A stretch of 64,000 bases of DNA from Ampullaceana balthica (GCA_944989445.1 CALYLW010000069.1:62001-126000), one strand, 5' to 3'. Counted from the first letter of the stretch, positions 37,872 through 45,512 are shown. Translations and numbers: made by a program. The notes: generated by a model not told the origin, from the letters alone.

Positions 37872-40526
37872 ATATATACATACATACATATATGAATAAT
37901 AATAATAATAAATTGGTAATTTTTATAGTGCTGTTTCCCAGCAAGGAGCCGGGCTCACAGTGCTTTACATGGAGTAAATACAGTATAACTCGGTTAAGTC
38001 GACAGGCTAGGGGTTTGCCGAAAGGCGTCAAGATAACCCATGATCGAGTTATACGAAAACCAATATGGCGGCAAAATATTAACATGTGCTTGAAATTTCT
38101 TTATGTACATGATGTGCGTTAATTAGTGATGGGACGATTAATCAGAATCTCCGGACCCTAATATTTCTTCACTCTTTCCTAATGTTGTTAAGACCGTTCG
38201 TTTTTAAGGACCTAAACATCCCCTCATTGTCCCCAAACTATTCTCTTCAAAACCATCTTTCTTGGGTCCGCCCCCTCAGCTTACAATGGACTCAGAATTC
38301 CTTCGGTAACTTGATGCTAATCGGACTAACCAACAACAACAATGGTGTGGGAGATTGAGAGTGGGGGTGGTATTCTGTAGTCTGTTGTATTATATATTCT
38401 AAAATCTGGGACAATGGACTCAGAATTCCTTCCGTAACTTGATGCTAATCGGACTAACCAACAACAACAATGGTGTGGGAGATTGAGAGTGGGGGTGGTA
38501 TTCTGTAGTCTGTTGTATTATATATATTCTAAAACCTGGGGAGCCTTGTTATCAGTAAGCACCCTATGATTTTGGTATCGTCCCATCACTAGCGTTAATA
38601 AATGAGAATGCACATGCACGTATTTTTGGAGTTTTTGTTTACACAACACCGTTGCCGTTATTTGTTTGATGAAGCGATCGACATGCTATAAAAATGTACA
38701 TACATGTTTGCTAACAACAAAAGGCATATGTGCACCAACTAACAGCAGAAATTTACCAATATAAAATAAAAACCACGGTCGGTTCTCGATACAAACCTTT
38801 ATTTTCTTTGCTAAAGATATTCGTTTATCTTAAAAAATAAAATGATTAATGCATCAGGAAATGAATTAAGTTTAATAATAATACAACATGCACTGCGAAA
38901 TAATGATGATTAAAGACCGATAGAGCGATTTTCGAGCACCTCGGGTGAATACATACTCGATAGAGACGTGTCAAACTAATTCACACACGGATCAAAGTTA
39001 AAGAAGATAAAAACATCTGGTAATTTTTATTGAAATCTTGTAGAATCACACAATAGCCGGAAGTCTTGAGGAAAGCGAGATTTTGATGCTATTTTTAACT
39101 AAAAATGCAAGAGTGCGTCGCTTGGCCCATAGGCAAACAGACGGGGATCGAGATAACCAACGTTAAGTTTCAAATTTTGCCCTCTTTTGTGCTCGAGCTA
39201 TTAGGGTTCGGCGACTTAAAAGAATCCACATAACCGATGAAAAAATGCTAAGACAAAGAGAGAATTTGGTTGTTCTAATAAAAAACTTTTCCTTAATAGG
39301 GTTGGCGAGTTAACCGTGGTCGAGTTAAGTGGGTTCTACTGTATAAATAATGTTACATATATTAAAATTATATATTTTATATAATAATATATATTTTCTA
39401 TTCAAGTTATATTGACAATTTATGATAAGGACTTTTTTAGTTTTCGTGCGTCATATACTTTATTAAAGTAATGCATAGTTGACGTTTTATTCCTATCTTT
39501 CAAATTCCACAAATATAAGTAAAGTGATTTACAGTTCAAATACTTTTTTAAAATGATGTGTCTGACTGAAAATTGATTATGTTTTATAGTTGTTAGAACA
39601 CTTATACCTACATACTTATGTGTTGGTCATGTGATAAACTTTCAAGTAAAATTTGCATATTCACAGATAGGACACATGACTGCTATGACTGTGACGTGTT
39701 TGAGTTTCAGCCAAAATTTGGAGTACTAAAAGCTAATGTAAATCATGTCAGCAACAGCAAGGCTTTAATCAATGTTTTCTTCACTGCAAAGTAGGTCAAC
39801 ATTTCACCACATTATCATGAAACACTTTCCATGAAATTATTGTCATCAATACATTTTTTCATGAAATGAATGTAATGAATGTTAAAATTGCAGTTGTTGC
39901 ACTTGTTTAAGTTTGTTACATAAATAATATAGGTATTGAAATGTTTTGACAAAAATTGGAATCAATTTAAGAAAGATTCTCCTTGGCCTTGGTAAAATAA
40001 ATCAAAATAATAATAATTTGATAATTTATTAGCACAGTAACCAAGTAAGCAGCTGGACTCACAGCGCTTCCCATAAATTATACACATATAATAATCAATG
40101 CATTCAATGTCAAACATTCATATCCTGATTGCAATATATAACGACATTACAGTGTACACAAGCTCAGTTTGTCATTTAAAGAAATGTTTGATTGTTGTTA
40201 AATTTATTTTGAAAGTAAATCAATGTTTCAATTAAGTAAAGCTTTTTAGAAACATACCCCAAAAAGTAATATTTACTTAGCTTATTTCTGTGAAATTCTC
40301 CTTATTTTTATAGACTCTGACTTTTCTGAGACTGAAAACTTTATTAATCTTTATTTAAATCTAAAACAAGAATTACATAACTTTAATCCTATTTACCTAC
40401 AGACACTCCGAGGCCTACGACTGCAGATATGTTGTGACAGGTCACCTGGGTGAGATGATGAGGTACATCCATGTTGTAGGAATAGGATCTTATGATGGGA
40501 AACATGAGGCCATTTTGAATATTTAA
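12556..40526 (+). CDS. Ciliary ASH/MSP-domain protein, C-terminal part (DLEC1/CFAP81-like; HYDIN superfamily)
   Basis: Twenty-three exons, E0-E22, join into one open frame of 2,891 bases (about 962 residues plus stop); the start lies outside the window or in the gap. Repeated Ig-like ASH/MSP beta-sandwich modules are visible: E3 (NFGLVRVGQSESREITILN), E5 (FLDVPKVFNVVLHNQT), E8 (LLKFGDSVRLGECVTRYIHI), E12-E13 (RKLKINNSSPVDIRIDWQGF), E18 and E20 (VDFGYCLVGQRRQMEIFITN). Such modules typify axoneme proteins (HYDIN, DLEC1/CFAP81, CFAP65, CFAP47). Composition, the short GLGYLSLD motif in E15 and the C-terminal end RYIHVVGIGSYDGKHEAI point me to DLEC1, but this rests on recollection and HYDIN-like relatives remain possible. 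No transmembrane segment is seen. Introns hold a LINE, a Tigger, a hAT, a Tigger-derived MITE and satellites. The last coding codon is at 40521-40523 and TAA at 40524-40526. Confidence 0.7.
13140..13500. repeat. GGGCCC-rich repeat, left part interrupted by a LINE
   Basis: Starts with CTAGCAGACCCGTCGTGCG, the recurring head motif, and runs to CTCATTATCTAACA. The same unit continues after the LINE at about 14925 (AATATTTATATAGCTAATAT). The repeat was therefore present before the LINE inserted. Confidence 0.8.
13501..14920 (-). mobile_element. CR1/L2-like non-LTR retrotransposon, 5'-truncated
   Basis: Minus-strand LINE of about 1.4 kb that keeps the C-terminal reverse transcriptase and a short 3' UTR. 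The 3' end is a TATCTTATCTGT-type tail (read on +) next to ACAGACGCTCCTTCTATA. Nothing of the endonuclease remains, which is the usual 5' truncation of target-primed insertion. Short ATCTAA at both junctions may be the remains of a target duplication. Relics of the same family lie at 42853-43632 and 45434-45512. Confidence 0.85.
13576..14913 (-). pseudogene. Reverse transcriptase of CR1/L2-like LINE, truncated at the N-terminus
   Basis: About 445 codons are open to the stop at 13576, reading from 14913. The first recognisable residues are DWKLANVTPLFKKGDK and NYRPVSLTS (RT motif region 1-2), then HGFRKNRSCETQL. Next come LLDFSKAFDTVHH (catalytic Asp), [20 protein letters not shown], FADD (catalytic Asp pair) and KYLGVLI, and the thumb with LVRPVLEYASSVWDP and IQKRAARFI. 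This motif order is diagnostic of non-LTR RTs of the Jockey/CR1 group. The body carries no internal stop, so the insertion is fairly young, but the missing start and endonuclease make it non-autonomous. Confidence 0.9.
14921..19292. repeat. GGGCCC-rich tandem array inside the E0-E1 intron
   Basis: GGGCCCCC-type block starts fall near 15109, 15415, 16077, 16393, 16707, 17022, 17337, 17645 and 17967, giving a unit of about 308-322 bases over 16.1-18.0 kb. It becomes a longer, partly different unit (about 480-515 bases) at 18.4-19.3 kb. Units end with CATACATACATACATTG and TTTTTATATATATAGA at about 15715-15757, 18245-18275, 18745-18785 and 19265-19293. One end abuts the head CTAGCAGACCCGTCGTGCG at 15757. 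No gene seen. Confidence 0.85.
19605..19760. mobile_element. hAT-type MITE (copy 2)
   Basis: Counterpart of 3936-4092, with the same ends and the same exact 8-base duplication CATTAGAG (19597-19604, 19761-19768). Confidence 0.85.
19830..24340 (+). CDS. Exons E1-E9 of the ciliary ASH-domain gene (copy 2)
   Basis: Exons 19830-19923, 20141-20271, 20753-20917, 21068-21210, 21571-21724, 22293-22403, 22808-22938, 23719-23892 and 24264-24340. Every boundary is AG/GT and phases chain without a stop. E1-E2 complete the ASH module begun in E0. E3-E4 form the next (NFGLVRVGQ, then LERKTIQLIFSPKTAQN). E5-E7 and E8-E9 give two more. E5 starts at 21571 after CTGATCCCCAG; the in-frame nearer AG would generate TGA. 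Changes relative to copy 1 are few. Confidence 0.8.
21352..21488. repeat. Two abutting intronic hairpins (copy 2)
   Basis: Same pair as at 5684-5820, with the same arms and order. Confidence 0.6.
22011..22194. repeat. 38-base intronic minisatellite, 5 units (copy 2)
   Basis: Same unit as at 6350-6489, but five units instead of four; the last unit differs slightly (TTAACACG). Confidence 0.9.
22569..22723. mobile_element. hAT-type MITE (copy 2)
   Basis: Counterpart of 6863-7017, same length. Flanked by AAAGTGAA and ATAGTGAA. Confidence 0.75.
24765..25525. mobile_element. hAT MITE nested in the Tigger element
   Basis: Ends TAGTGATGGGACGAT and ATCGTCCCATCACTA form inverted repeats, flanked by an exact 8-base duplication GCGTTAAT (24757-24764 and 25526-25533). 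761 bases, no coding content. The same MITE with the same target duplication occurs in the Tigger derivative at 37981-39341. Confidence 0.9.
25776..27390 (-). pseudogene. Tigger/pogo transposase, broken by a frameshift and a small tandem duplication
   Basis: Start ATG at 27388-27390 (MSGGGKRKLENQSLEKKYDI), a psq-type helix-turn-helix of the CENP-B kind. The frame is lost at a run of nine A (27301-27309, T on +); one more base restores it into NTISGWKKKADVIKQMYEK. Then a Tc5/CENP-B DNA-binding domain and a DDE_1 domain follow, with catalytic Asp in FNADETGVFWK, LIVDNCRAH and QPMDQGIIQ. At 26404-26450 a tandem duplication of about 27 bases (AATCCAAGCTCTTAAGG) plus two extra bases creates TAA. 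The frame resumes in the 209-codon tail from 26405 (YYRKMLMRQYLLHDEM...SAWNNVKKETISNSW), ending at 25776. Family function: cut-and-paste transposition into TA. Loss of function looks recent because the remaining domains are intact. Confidence 0.9.
27600..27945. promoter_or_regulatory. Tandem subterminal repeats with CRE palindromes, upstream of the transposase
   Basis: Three diverged copies of a segment of about 132-139 bases containing AAGTGGGCTGTGACGTCACC; TGACGTCA falls at 27645-27652, 27777-27784 and 27916-27923. They lie in the 0.8 kb between the transposase ATG and the element's right end. TGACGTCA is the consensus CREB/ATF site; promoter function is inferred. Confidence 0.55.
28477..30050 (+). 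CDS. Exons E10-E14 of the ciliary ASH-domain gene (copy 2)
   Basis: Exons 28477-28628, 28860-28966, 29213-29283, 29483-29620 and 29947-30050, with phases matching E9 and, at the end, E15 (phase 0). They read FNKFVLREGKGAAFVLQPVT, VGDLEPGVIEMIMTVIGCP, RKLKINNSSPVDIRIDWQGF and DVDDPGKIVSCFLRPHEGNP. E12-E13 look like the first strands of another ASH module, followed by an insert with ITCFGRSFPHGVQNP. Relative to copy 1, E10 has Gln to Lys and E14 Pro to Thr. Confidence 0.8.
29062..29176. repeat. Splice-acceptor-like minisatellite, 4 units (copy 2)
   Basis: Same unit as at 9757-9850 with one more near-exact unit (three TTTCTTTCTTCCTGCAG motifs plus one degenerate), just upstream of the E12 acceptor at 29212. 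Confidence 0.85.
30277..33111 (-). mobile_element. hAT transposon with CAGTGGCGTAGCTAG ends
   Basis: 2,835 bases with terminal inverted repeats CAGTGGCGTAGCTAG and CTAGCTACGCCACTG, and an exact 8-base duplication TAAATACA (30269-30276, 33112-33119). Sub-terminal GCCGCCCGGGGCGG lies near both ends. It contains fragments of a ZMYM1-like hAT transposase on the minus strand. It sits in the intron between E14 and E15. Copy 1 breaks off 11 bases before the equivalent point. Confidence 0.95.
30930..32190 (-). pseudogene. hAT transposase (ZMYM1-like), degenerate
   Basis: Reading from high to low coordinates: WKELDIRIGQGATFDKRQQ (about 32110-32180), then YLSKMIQNEFMDLLRG and KNFCMIFDRTPDIFHKD (31738-31950). 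Next FVACTNHSLNLACLHAAC with TLFGTIEKLFSFF (31430-31565), then pieces to 30930. These follow the order in ZMYM1-type domesticated and free hAT transposases: N-terminal helices, the first catalytic Asp region (FDRTPD), NHSLNL. Frameshifts and stops separate the pieces, so it is non-functional. Confidence 0.8.
33120..34392. other. Intron sequence E14-E15, no further feature
   Basis: AT-rich intron remainder after the hAT. I see no exon, RNA or recognisable element. Short open frames have no splice or domain support. Confidence 0.5.
34393..40526 (+). CDS. Exons E15-E22 of the ciliary ASH-domain gene, with the stop codon
   Basis: Exons 34393-34515, 34929-35017, 35725-35800, 36422-36610, 36821-36940, 37410-37563, 39667-39790 and 40403-40526. 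E15 reads VVPGYGFSYVNLTFTPPKAA then GLGLGYLSLDNE; its donor (GAG/GTTAAA) is weak, so its end is the least sure boundary. E16-E17 give LKLHFTASVKPPLLTVEEAD. E18 (KLSLLKLTNDTFTPLSFKL) and E20 (FEISTEIVDFGYCLVGQRR) are two further ASH modules. E21-E22 end FEFQPKFGVLKAN ... CRYVVTGHLGEMMRYIHVVG and stop at TAA 40524-40526. The region is single-copy apart from a second E22 at 45122. Confidence 0.8.
34666..34843. mobile_element. MITE of Tc1/mariner type
   Basis: Inverted ends TACCGTAATTTATTTTATAA and CCATAAAATATGGTA, with TA at both outer edges. Inside are GGACTATAAGACACAC and GTGCATCTTTAAGTCC in opposite orientation. About 178 bases, non-coding, in the intron between E15 and E16. Confidence 0.6.
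37774..37920. repeat. (TA)n microsatellite
   Basis: About 100 bases of nearly pure TA followed by CATA and AATAAT triplets, in the intron after E20. Open frames here (poly Tyr-Ile) are artefacts of the repeat. Confidence 0.95.
37981..39341. mobile_element. Non-autonomous Tigger derivative
   Basis: 1,361 bases with ends CAGTATAACTCGGTTAAGTC and, as complement of the right end, CAGTAGAACCCACTTAACTC, flanked by TA (37979-37980, 39342-39343). It shares AACCAATATGGCGGCAAAAT and other segments with the Tigger at 24617-28213 but lacks the transposase. It carries the same nested hAT MITE. Located in the intron between E20 and E21. Confidence 0.9.
38124..38591. mobile_element. hAT MITE nested in the Tigger derivative
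   Basis: Ends TAGTGATGGGACGAT/ATCGTCCCATCACTA with target duplication GCGTTAAT (38116-38123, 38592-38599), identical to that in the 24.7 kb copy. Inside, a segment of about 127 bases beginning ACAATGGACTCAGAATTCC is tandemly duplicated (about 38284-38537). Confidence 0.9.
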
Positions 40527-40720
40527 TCTTTGGAGCTGTTTGAAGGAAGCTATTATTAAAATGAATGTTTTTTATGTGTTTTGTAACAAATGATCTGTTG
40601 TACATTAAATGCAGGATTTTCATAAATTATCTCATAGAAACTGTGATAAAATGATAATGTTAGCTAACTTGCCTACTGTTCTTTGAATTATTAGGTTGTG
40701 ACTATTAAATTATCATTGTA
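40527..40720 (+). other. 3' UTR of the ciliary gene
   Basis: Sequence after the stop that is duplicated with E22 at 45246-45434, which shows it travelled as one unit with the terminal exon. The polyadenylation site is not certain; AATAAA motifs occur further on, at about 40830 and 41440. Confidence 0.4.
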
Positions 40721-40912
40721 ACTAATACAAAGTAATGATATTGATGATTTTATATTTATGTTTAAACAAATTCCTAACTAGCAAACTGTGAACTGAATGA
40801 AGCTTATCATATCAAAAATAGATCAGAAAATAAATAAGAAATATGAAAATTTAAAAATTTATCTTAAAATGAAAACAAAGACAAATACTATGTAGCTATT
40901 CCTATACGTCTC

Positions 40913-41195
40913 TTGTCTTATCTATACAGACGCTCCTTCTATACAGAAGATTAATGCGTCCACAGACCATGCCGGTCTGTTGGCAAGTGATGCAGCGTTC
41001 ACAAGCCTTGGCTATAAGGGTTCCACACATTACCCAGCCGCCTTTATTTTCCTAACTAATGTTAGGTACCCATTCGGAGCTGGGTGGACTCAGGGACGCC
41101 CTAGGCCCCGGGAACAAATCCTTGCCTTCGCAAGGATTCGAACCCATGACCATCGGTACGCCAGCCGAGTGCGCATGCCACTTCCTATGACCAAA
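40913..41195 (-). mobile_element. tRNA-derived SINE with a LINE-type 3' tail
   Basis: Minus-strand element. The head (about 41195 to 41120) resembles a tRNA, with a perfect pol III B box GGTTCGAATCC (complement of 41134-41144) and an A-box-like GTGGCATGCGCACTCGG. The middle (ACCCAGCTCCGAATGGGTAC, then AAAGGCGGCTGGG) resembles a conserved central domain of invertebrate SINEs of the Nin/Meta type, by recollection only. The 3' end (40913-40965 on +) matches the 3' end of the LINE at 13501: ACAGACGCTCCTTCTATA and AGAAGATTA-TGCGTCC, ending in a TATCTTA tail. Confidence 0.75.
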
Positions 41196-41199
41196 TCAC

Positions 41200-42630
41200 A
41201 TAATATTAGAGGACACAAATTTTTCTGTTTATTTTTGAAGCATTAGCGAAATTATCATAATTATGCAAAGAATATATTTTTGTTTCAAGTACTACCAAGC
41301 ACAATAACTTGAATTATGAAATGATACTTAATTCTGGTAATGGTTAAATGCAGATTATTAAGTCAGCAGCTGGTATTGTGCCATTGAATTTTTTTTTCCT
41401 TTGTCAATGTGTAATATGTGTTATTTTACTTTCATTTTAATAAAGATAAATATGGATTATAGTTTACAATTGTGTAAGTTCACTGATAAGCCAACACATG
41501 TATTTTAAAAAAGTTCATTATTATAGTCCTTTAGATTTTACTGTGATACAAAACCAGGTCATCTAGCCTCAGGCAATGTTTAACTTGTAAATATGAATAT
41601 TTTAGACCCACCCCAACAACATCTTCTTACAAATTATTTGAAACAACACACTTACCAAAACTCTTATACCAAACACCACTCATATCACCAGATGTAATAA
41701 GACTCTAAACTTTCCAAAATTAAAGTATTACAAGCACAATGCAATTTTTCTTTGTTTATAAAGGAAAAAACTACTTTTTGATTTTTAATAATCTAGGCTA
41801 AATTTGTCATTTTGCTGATCAGGAATTTTGCAAATAAAAAATGAATGAATAAAAGGAATTGGAATATGTTCTTGGCTATCCCACTATCTTAAGTGTTATT
41901 GTTATATAAAAAATAATGATAAACGACACATAACCTTGTGGTGTAGATCGTTTTAGTGAGGCTATTATTTTTCCAATGTGATATTTTATTGCATGTCTTT
42001 TGTCAATATTTAGCATATAATAAAAATCTCATGTATATATGAAAATGAATAATAAAACTAAATTAAATTTGTTTTTTTAAAGAAACAAATACACATTGTT
42101 TTTATTGTCATTACTTTTGTGTGGATTTAATACATTTCATAATTCATTAGATAAACTGAGAAAAATGGTTAAAGTAGGATTTAAGTTTTCCATTCTTCTA
42201 GAAGTTAATAGTTTATTCTGAAGAATTCTCTGTTCCTTAACAATTGTTTAAAATGTTAATCCAATTAATTTTAAAATTTGGCATCCACAAAATATTCTCC
42301 ACTCATGTCCGTTTAAAAGTATTTAAAAATTGAAAAGTATTCATTTATTTTTTACATAGTGCTTGGATATGTATACCGTTTCAAACAGCTTAAAACAGGT
42401 TTCATTTGTGAGTAAAACTAAAATAAAATCTCGCCTATCTCGACGCAAGTTAAGGAACTTTACTGACAAGCAAACATGAGACACTCGCCTCAGATGTCTG
42501 GTTCTCACAGACAAAAGTACTTTGGCATATTTACTTCAACATTACAGATCATCGCCTTGTTACCAAGTGTTTTATACCTCACTCAATTCATCAATATCTG
42601 CTGTATAGAGTTGTTTGTGGTCCAGCTTAA
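41200..42630. other. Intergenic, promoter region of the EGF gene presumed at its end
   Basis: No repeat or coding feature recognised between the SINE and the EGF gene. The last 200 bases before 42634 are less AT-rich and probably hold the 5' UTR. No clear TATA box could be assigned. Confidence 0.4.
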
Positions 42631-42633
42631 ACA

Positions 42634-44861
42634 ATGGCTCATCTCATCCACTCCGCCTCTTTGTTGGTATTTATCTTGACCACTGTGTCGTGTGGTGAGT
42701 ACAACATGAAAACCTCAACAATTGAAGTCAACAACGAAATTCATTAAAAATGGATTTTTAAATTTTAAGTCGGCTCAAAATTTACATAATGTTCAGATTT
42801 TTATTTTTTATTTTTTTAAATGGTTATATACTTACTTATCTCATCGTTTACATTAAAGGCGCTTCTTCTGTACAGACGATTATTGCGTCCTACGCTTCAC
42901 GAGTTATGTCAAGTCTTTCATTTTTATTAGACCTTTGCATTTAAATAGTGTGCATGTTCAATGTTTTCCTGCTATGTTCATTCCGTCCATTCCACGCCCG
43001 AATGCCAAAAGAGGTGAAGGATTTGTTTGTTTTTCATGCGAATATAACAAGAAAAGTGTTCTTATCACTATGTTTATGGATTGCTGTAGCGTTGTATTTC
43101 TAAGTTAGAATTTAAAGCATCATATATTATTAATACTTTTCTCTTTGTTCTTTTATTATCTAGTGTTTCTAGGTTTAGTATTTGAACTAATAGAGTAACT
43201 CTATGGTACTCTAGAGTAGTTAGTTGTGTATATTCACCAATAATGATCTCGCCGCTTTTTTGAATTTGTTCGAATTTCTTTATGTTTGGTTTGATGGATG
43301 GGTCCCATATAGAATATGCATATTATAGTATAGGTCTGACCAATGTAAGGTAGCATTTTAGTTTTACGTTCTTATTAAATTTGTAAAAGTTTATTTTCAT
43401 AAAGCTTAAAGTTTTGTTAGATTTTAAAATTATTTCATTACTACGTGGAATCCATGAACATATTTCATTTATTATCATTTATAAGTAATTAATATCTTTA
43501 GTTTGAATCAGCTGTTTTCCATGCATGTAGTAGTTTAACTTTATTTGTTTGTTTTCTTTGATACTCTTAACAGATGAAATTTTTCTGGGTCTCAAAGACA
43601 TATTCCAATTAGTTTACCATTTTTATAAAAACACGATTGAGAAGACGTTAATTTTGTTCATTGGCTCTCACATATTCCATGAAGATTTTCATCAGAAAGT
43701 TATCATGCGTTAAGTTTCCCTATATTATAAATACTTCAGAAAACAGCTCCCAGATCCATTAAAACTTCCCCAGCTTGAAGGCTTGTGAGAATACTAAACG
43801 TTTCCAATAATACCATTAGTAAATAAAAATTTGTAATTTGCAGCCGTTTCCCCATTAGTAATAAACATTGTAATTTGCAGCTGTTATCTGGGATCCTTGT
43901 GGAAATTACAATTGTCAAAATGGTGGCAGCTGCACTGCACCAGCCGACGCCCCTTACTGTCTGTGTCCTAATGGTTTCACTGGCACTCACTGTCAGATAA
44001 AGGCACAATTTGTTGGTAAGTAATGTACAACCTCTAAAGCCCGGCAATAATAGAATCTAGAGAATATTTTAATATCTCAAATGACCAATCAAGATTCGTT
44101 AGAAAAGTGCCTCTTTGATGCTCAGAATATTGAAGGTAGGTTAAATTATTATTACACAATAATTCCACAACAATAAAAAAAATTTTGTTTAAAATATTGG
44201 AGTTTTTAAATCATGCTTTTGACTAAATAATAAAATCAAATCACAGTTGCATTAAACGTAGACTATGTGTTTTACACATTCCTCAACAAAAATAATGAAA
44301 ATTTAATATCGAATATTTATTCTCCGGAGAATTTATTTACAAAATCAAGAATAATAATCATAATAATGTGTTCAAATTTATGTAGCACGCTGGATTCAAC
44401 TGGATAAGAACGGTCATAATATTAATTCAGATTATATTGATCTTTAAAGAAAAGTGACCCAAGTACATTTAGTGCTAGCTTAAAAATCCTGTTTAAAAAA
44501 AAATCACTCTCGATCTCAAGGTTAGACAGCTATGAATGATATTCACATTTCGTTAAATACTAAAATAAGATAAACAAGCGTGATGGATTCCACAAGACAT
44601 GGTTATTTATATCCTTTGATAGATAAGGGATTTAAAAAAACAACCTTATCACTATTTTAAATGTCATATTCAATGTATATTTGTTTACAATTCAAAATAA
44701 AGATGATTTGTAAGTTAATAATATTTTCCACAGAGATTTCCCGTGACCCATGTGTCAACTATCACTGTCAAAATGGCGGACACTGCACTGCCCCCGCTGA
44801 CGCACCTTATTGTGTGTGCCCAGCCGCCTTCACAGGAACTCACTGCCAGGACGTTGTTTAA
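42634..44861 (+). CDS. Small secreted protein with two EGF-like domains
   Basis: Three exons: 42634-42694, 43881-44015, 44734-44861, with AG/GT borders and both introns in phase 1; the total is 324 bases (107 residues plus stop). Exon 1 (MAHLIHSASLLVFILTTVSC) is a signal peptide after AAACAATGG, a fair Kozak context. Exon 2 is one EGF module (DPCGNYNCQNGGSCTAPADA then YCLCPNGFTGTHC) with six cysteines. Exon 3 is a second, very similar module (DPCVNYHCQNGGHC, YCVCPAAFTGTHC) and ends QDVV-stop. Symmetrical phase 1-1 exons explain how the module was duplicated. AATAAA follows 61 bases after the stop. No transmembrane segment. It could be a secreted growth-factor-like or mucus/defence peptide; the family is not recognised. 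Confidence 0.8.
42853..43632 (-). mobile_element. CR1/L2-like LINE relic
   Basis: Minus-strand degenerate copy of the 13.5 kb LINE family in intron 1 of the EGF gene. Shared words read on + are GATTATTGCGTCCTACGCTT, GGATGGGTCCCATA, TAAGGTAGCATTTTAGTTTTA and GACATATTCCAATTAGTTT. Stops and indels disrupt the frame. Confidence 0.8.
43817..43880 (+). repeat. Tandem duplication of the EGF exon 2 acceptor
   Basis: GTAATTTGCAGC followed by CGTT or TGTT occurs twice, about 36 bases apart (near 43833-43848 and 43870-43884). The second AG, at 43879-43880, gives the open frame. Use of the first would add 36 bases. Confidence 0.7.
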
Positions 44862-44921
44862 TCAAGAGATTGCCGAGAAATAACGTCACTACTCATATAT
44901 GATCTCGTAGAATCCATGTCC

Positions 44922-44927
44922 AATAAA
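44922..44927 (+). terminator. Polyadenylation signal of the EGF gene
   Basis: AATAAA 61 bases after the stop codon, followed by a T-rich stretch (CTTCTTTATTTACATTTATA), as expected for a 3' end. Confidence 0.65.
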
Positions 44928-45121
44928 CACTTCTTTATTTACATTTATATTGTGTTTACTTAGTGCGTCTTTCACTTCGAGTGTTTTACTGCTACCGAAG
45001 CATCAACTGGTTGCACTCTCACCCCCCATTATTTTATGAAGCATCAATGACAGCTGGATGAGTAATTTAGTCACAAGTTGGGCTAGTTATGCTTTTATTT
45101 TAAGTTCCCAGATAACTACAG

Positions 45122-45434
45122 ACACTCCGAGACCTGCGACTGCAGATATGTTGTGACAGGCCACCTGGGTGAGATGATGAGGTACATCCATGTTGTAGGA
45201 GTAGGATCTTATGATGGGAAACATGAGGCCATTTTGAATATTTAATCTTTGGAATTTTTTGAAGGAAGCTATATTAAAATGATTGTTTTTATGCTTTGTA
45301 ACAAATGATATGTTGTACATTAAAATTAAATGCAGGATTTTCATAAATTATGTCATAGAAACTGTGATAAAAAGGATAATGTTAGCTAACTTGCCTACCG
45401 TTCTTTGAATAATTCGGTTGTGACTATTAAATTA
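45122..45434 (+). pseudogene. Second copy of the ciliary gene's terminal exon and 3' UTR
   Basis: Near-identical to 40403-40712, including an acceptor CTACAG, the full 41-codon frame to TAA (45243-45245) and about 190 bases of 3' UTR. It changes SEAYDCRY to SETCDCRY and VGIGSY to VGVGSY. The match ends at TGACTATTAAATTA, where a LINE fragment begins. The copy has no upstream exons of its own, and the EGF gene lies between it and the real end. It is an orphan exon or a potential alternative last exon. Confidence 0.85.
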
Positions 45435-45512
45435 AATCAGAACAAGAAAGCACAATTTTACAAAAAAAGACTTAGATGAATTGATACAATGGGAAACTAA
45501 CTGGAGTAATGG
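45434..45512 (+). mobile_element. Internal fragment of the CR1/L2-like LINE
   Basis: AAATCAGAACAAGAAAGCAC and GACTTAGATGAATTGATACA match the RT region (LQKDLDELIKWETNWS) of the element at 13501-14920, here on the + strand. Neither end of the element is present. Confidence 0.85.

Noticed and set aside
37544..38085. Poly Tyr-Ile frames
   Set aside because: They come from the (TA)n microsatellite.
41120..41195. A functional tRNA gene
   Set aside because: Only the A and B boxes and part of the fold are present. The element continues into a SINE body and a LINE-like tail.
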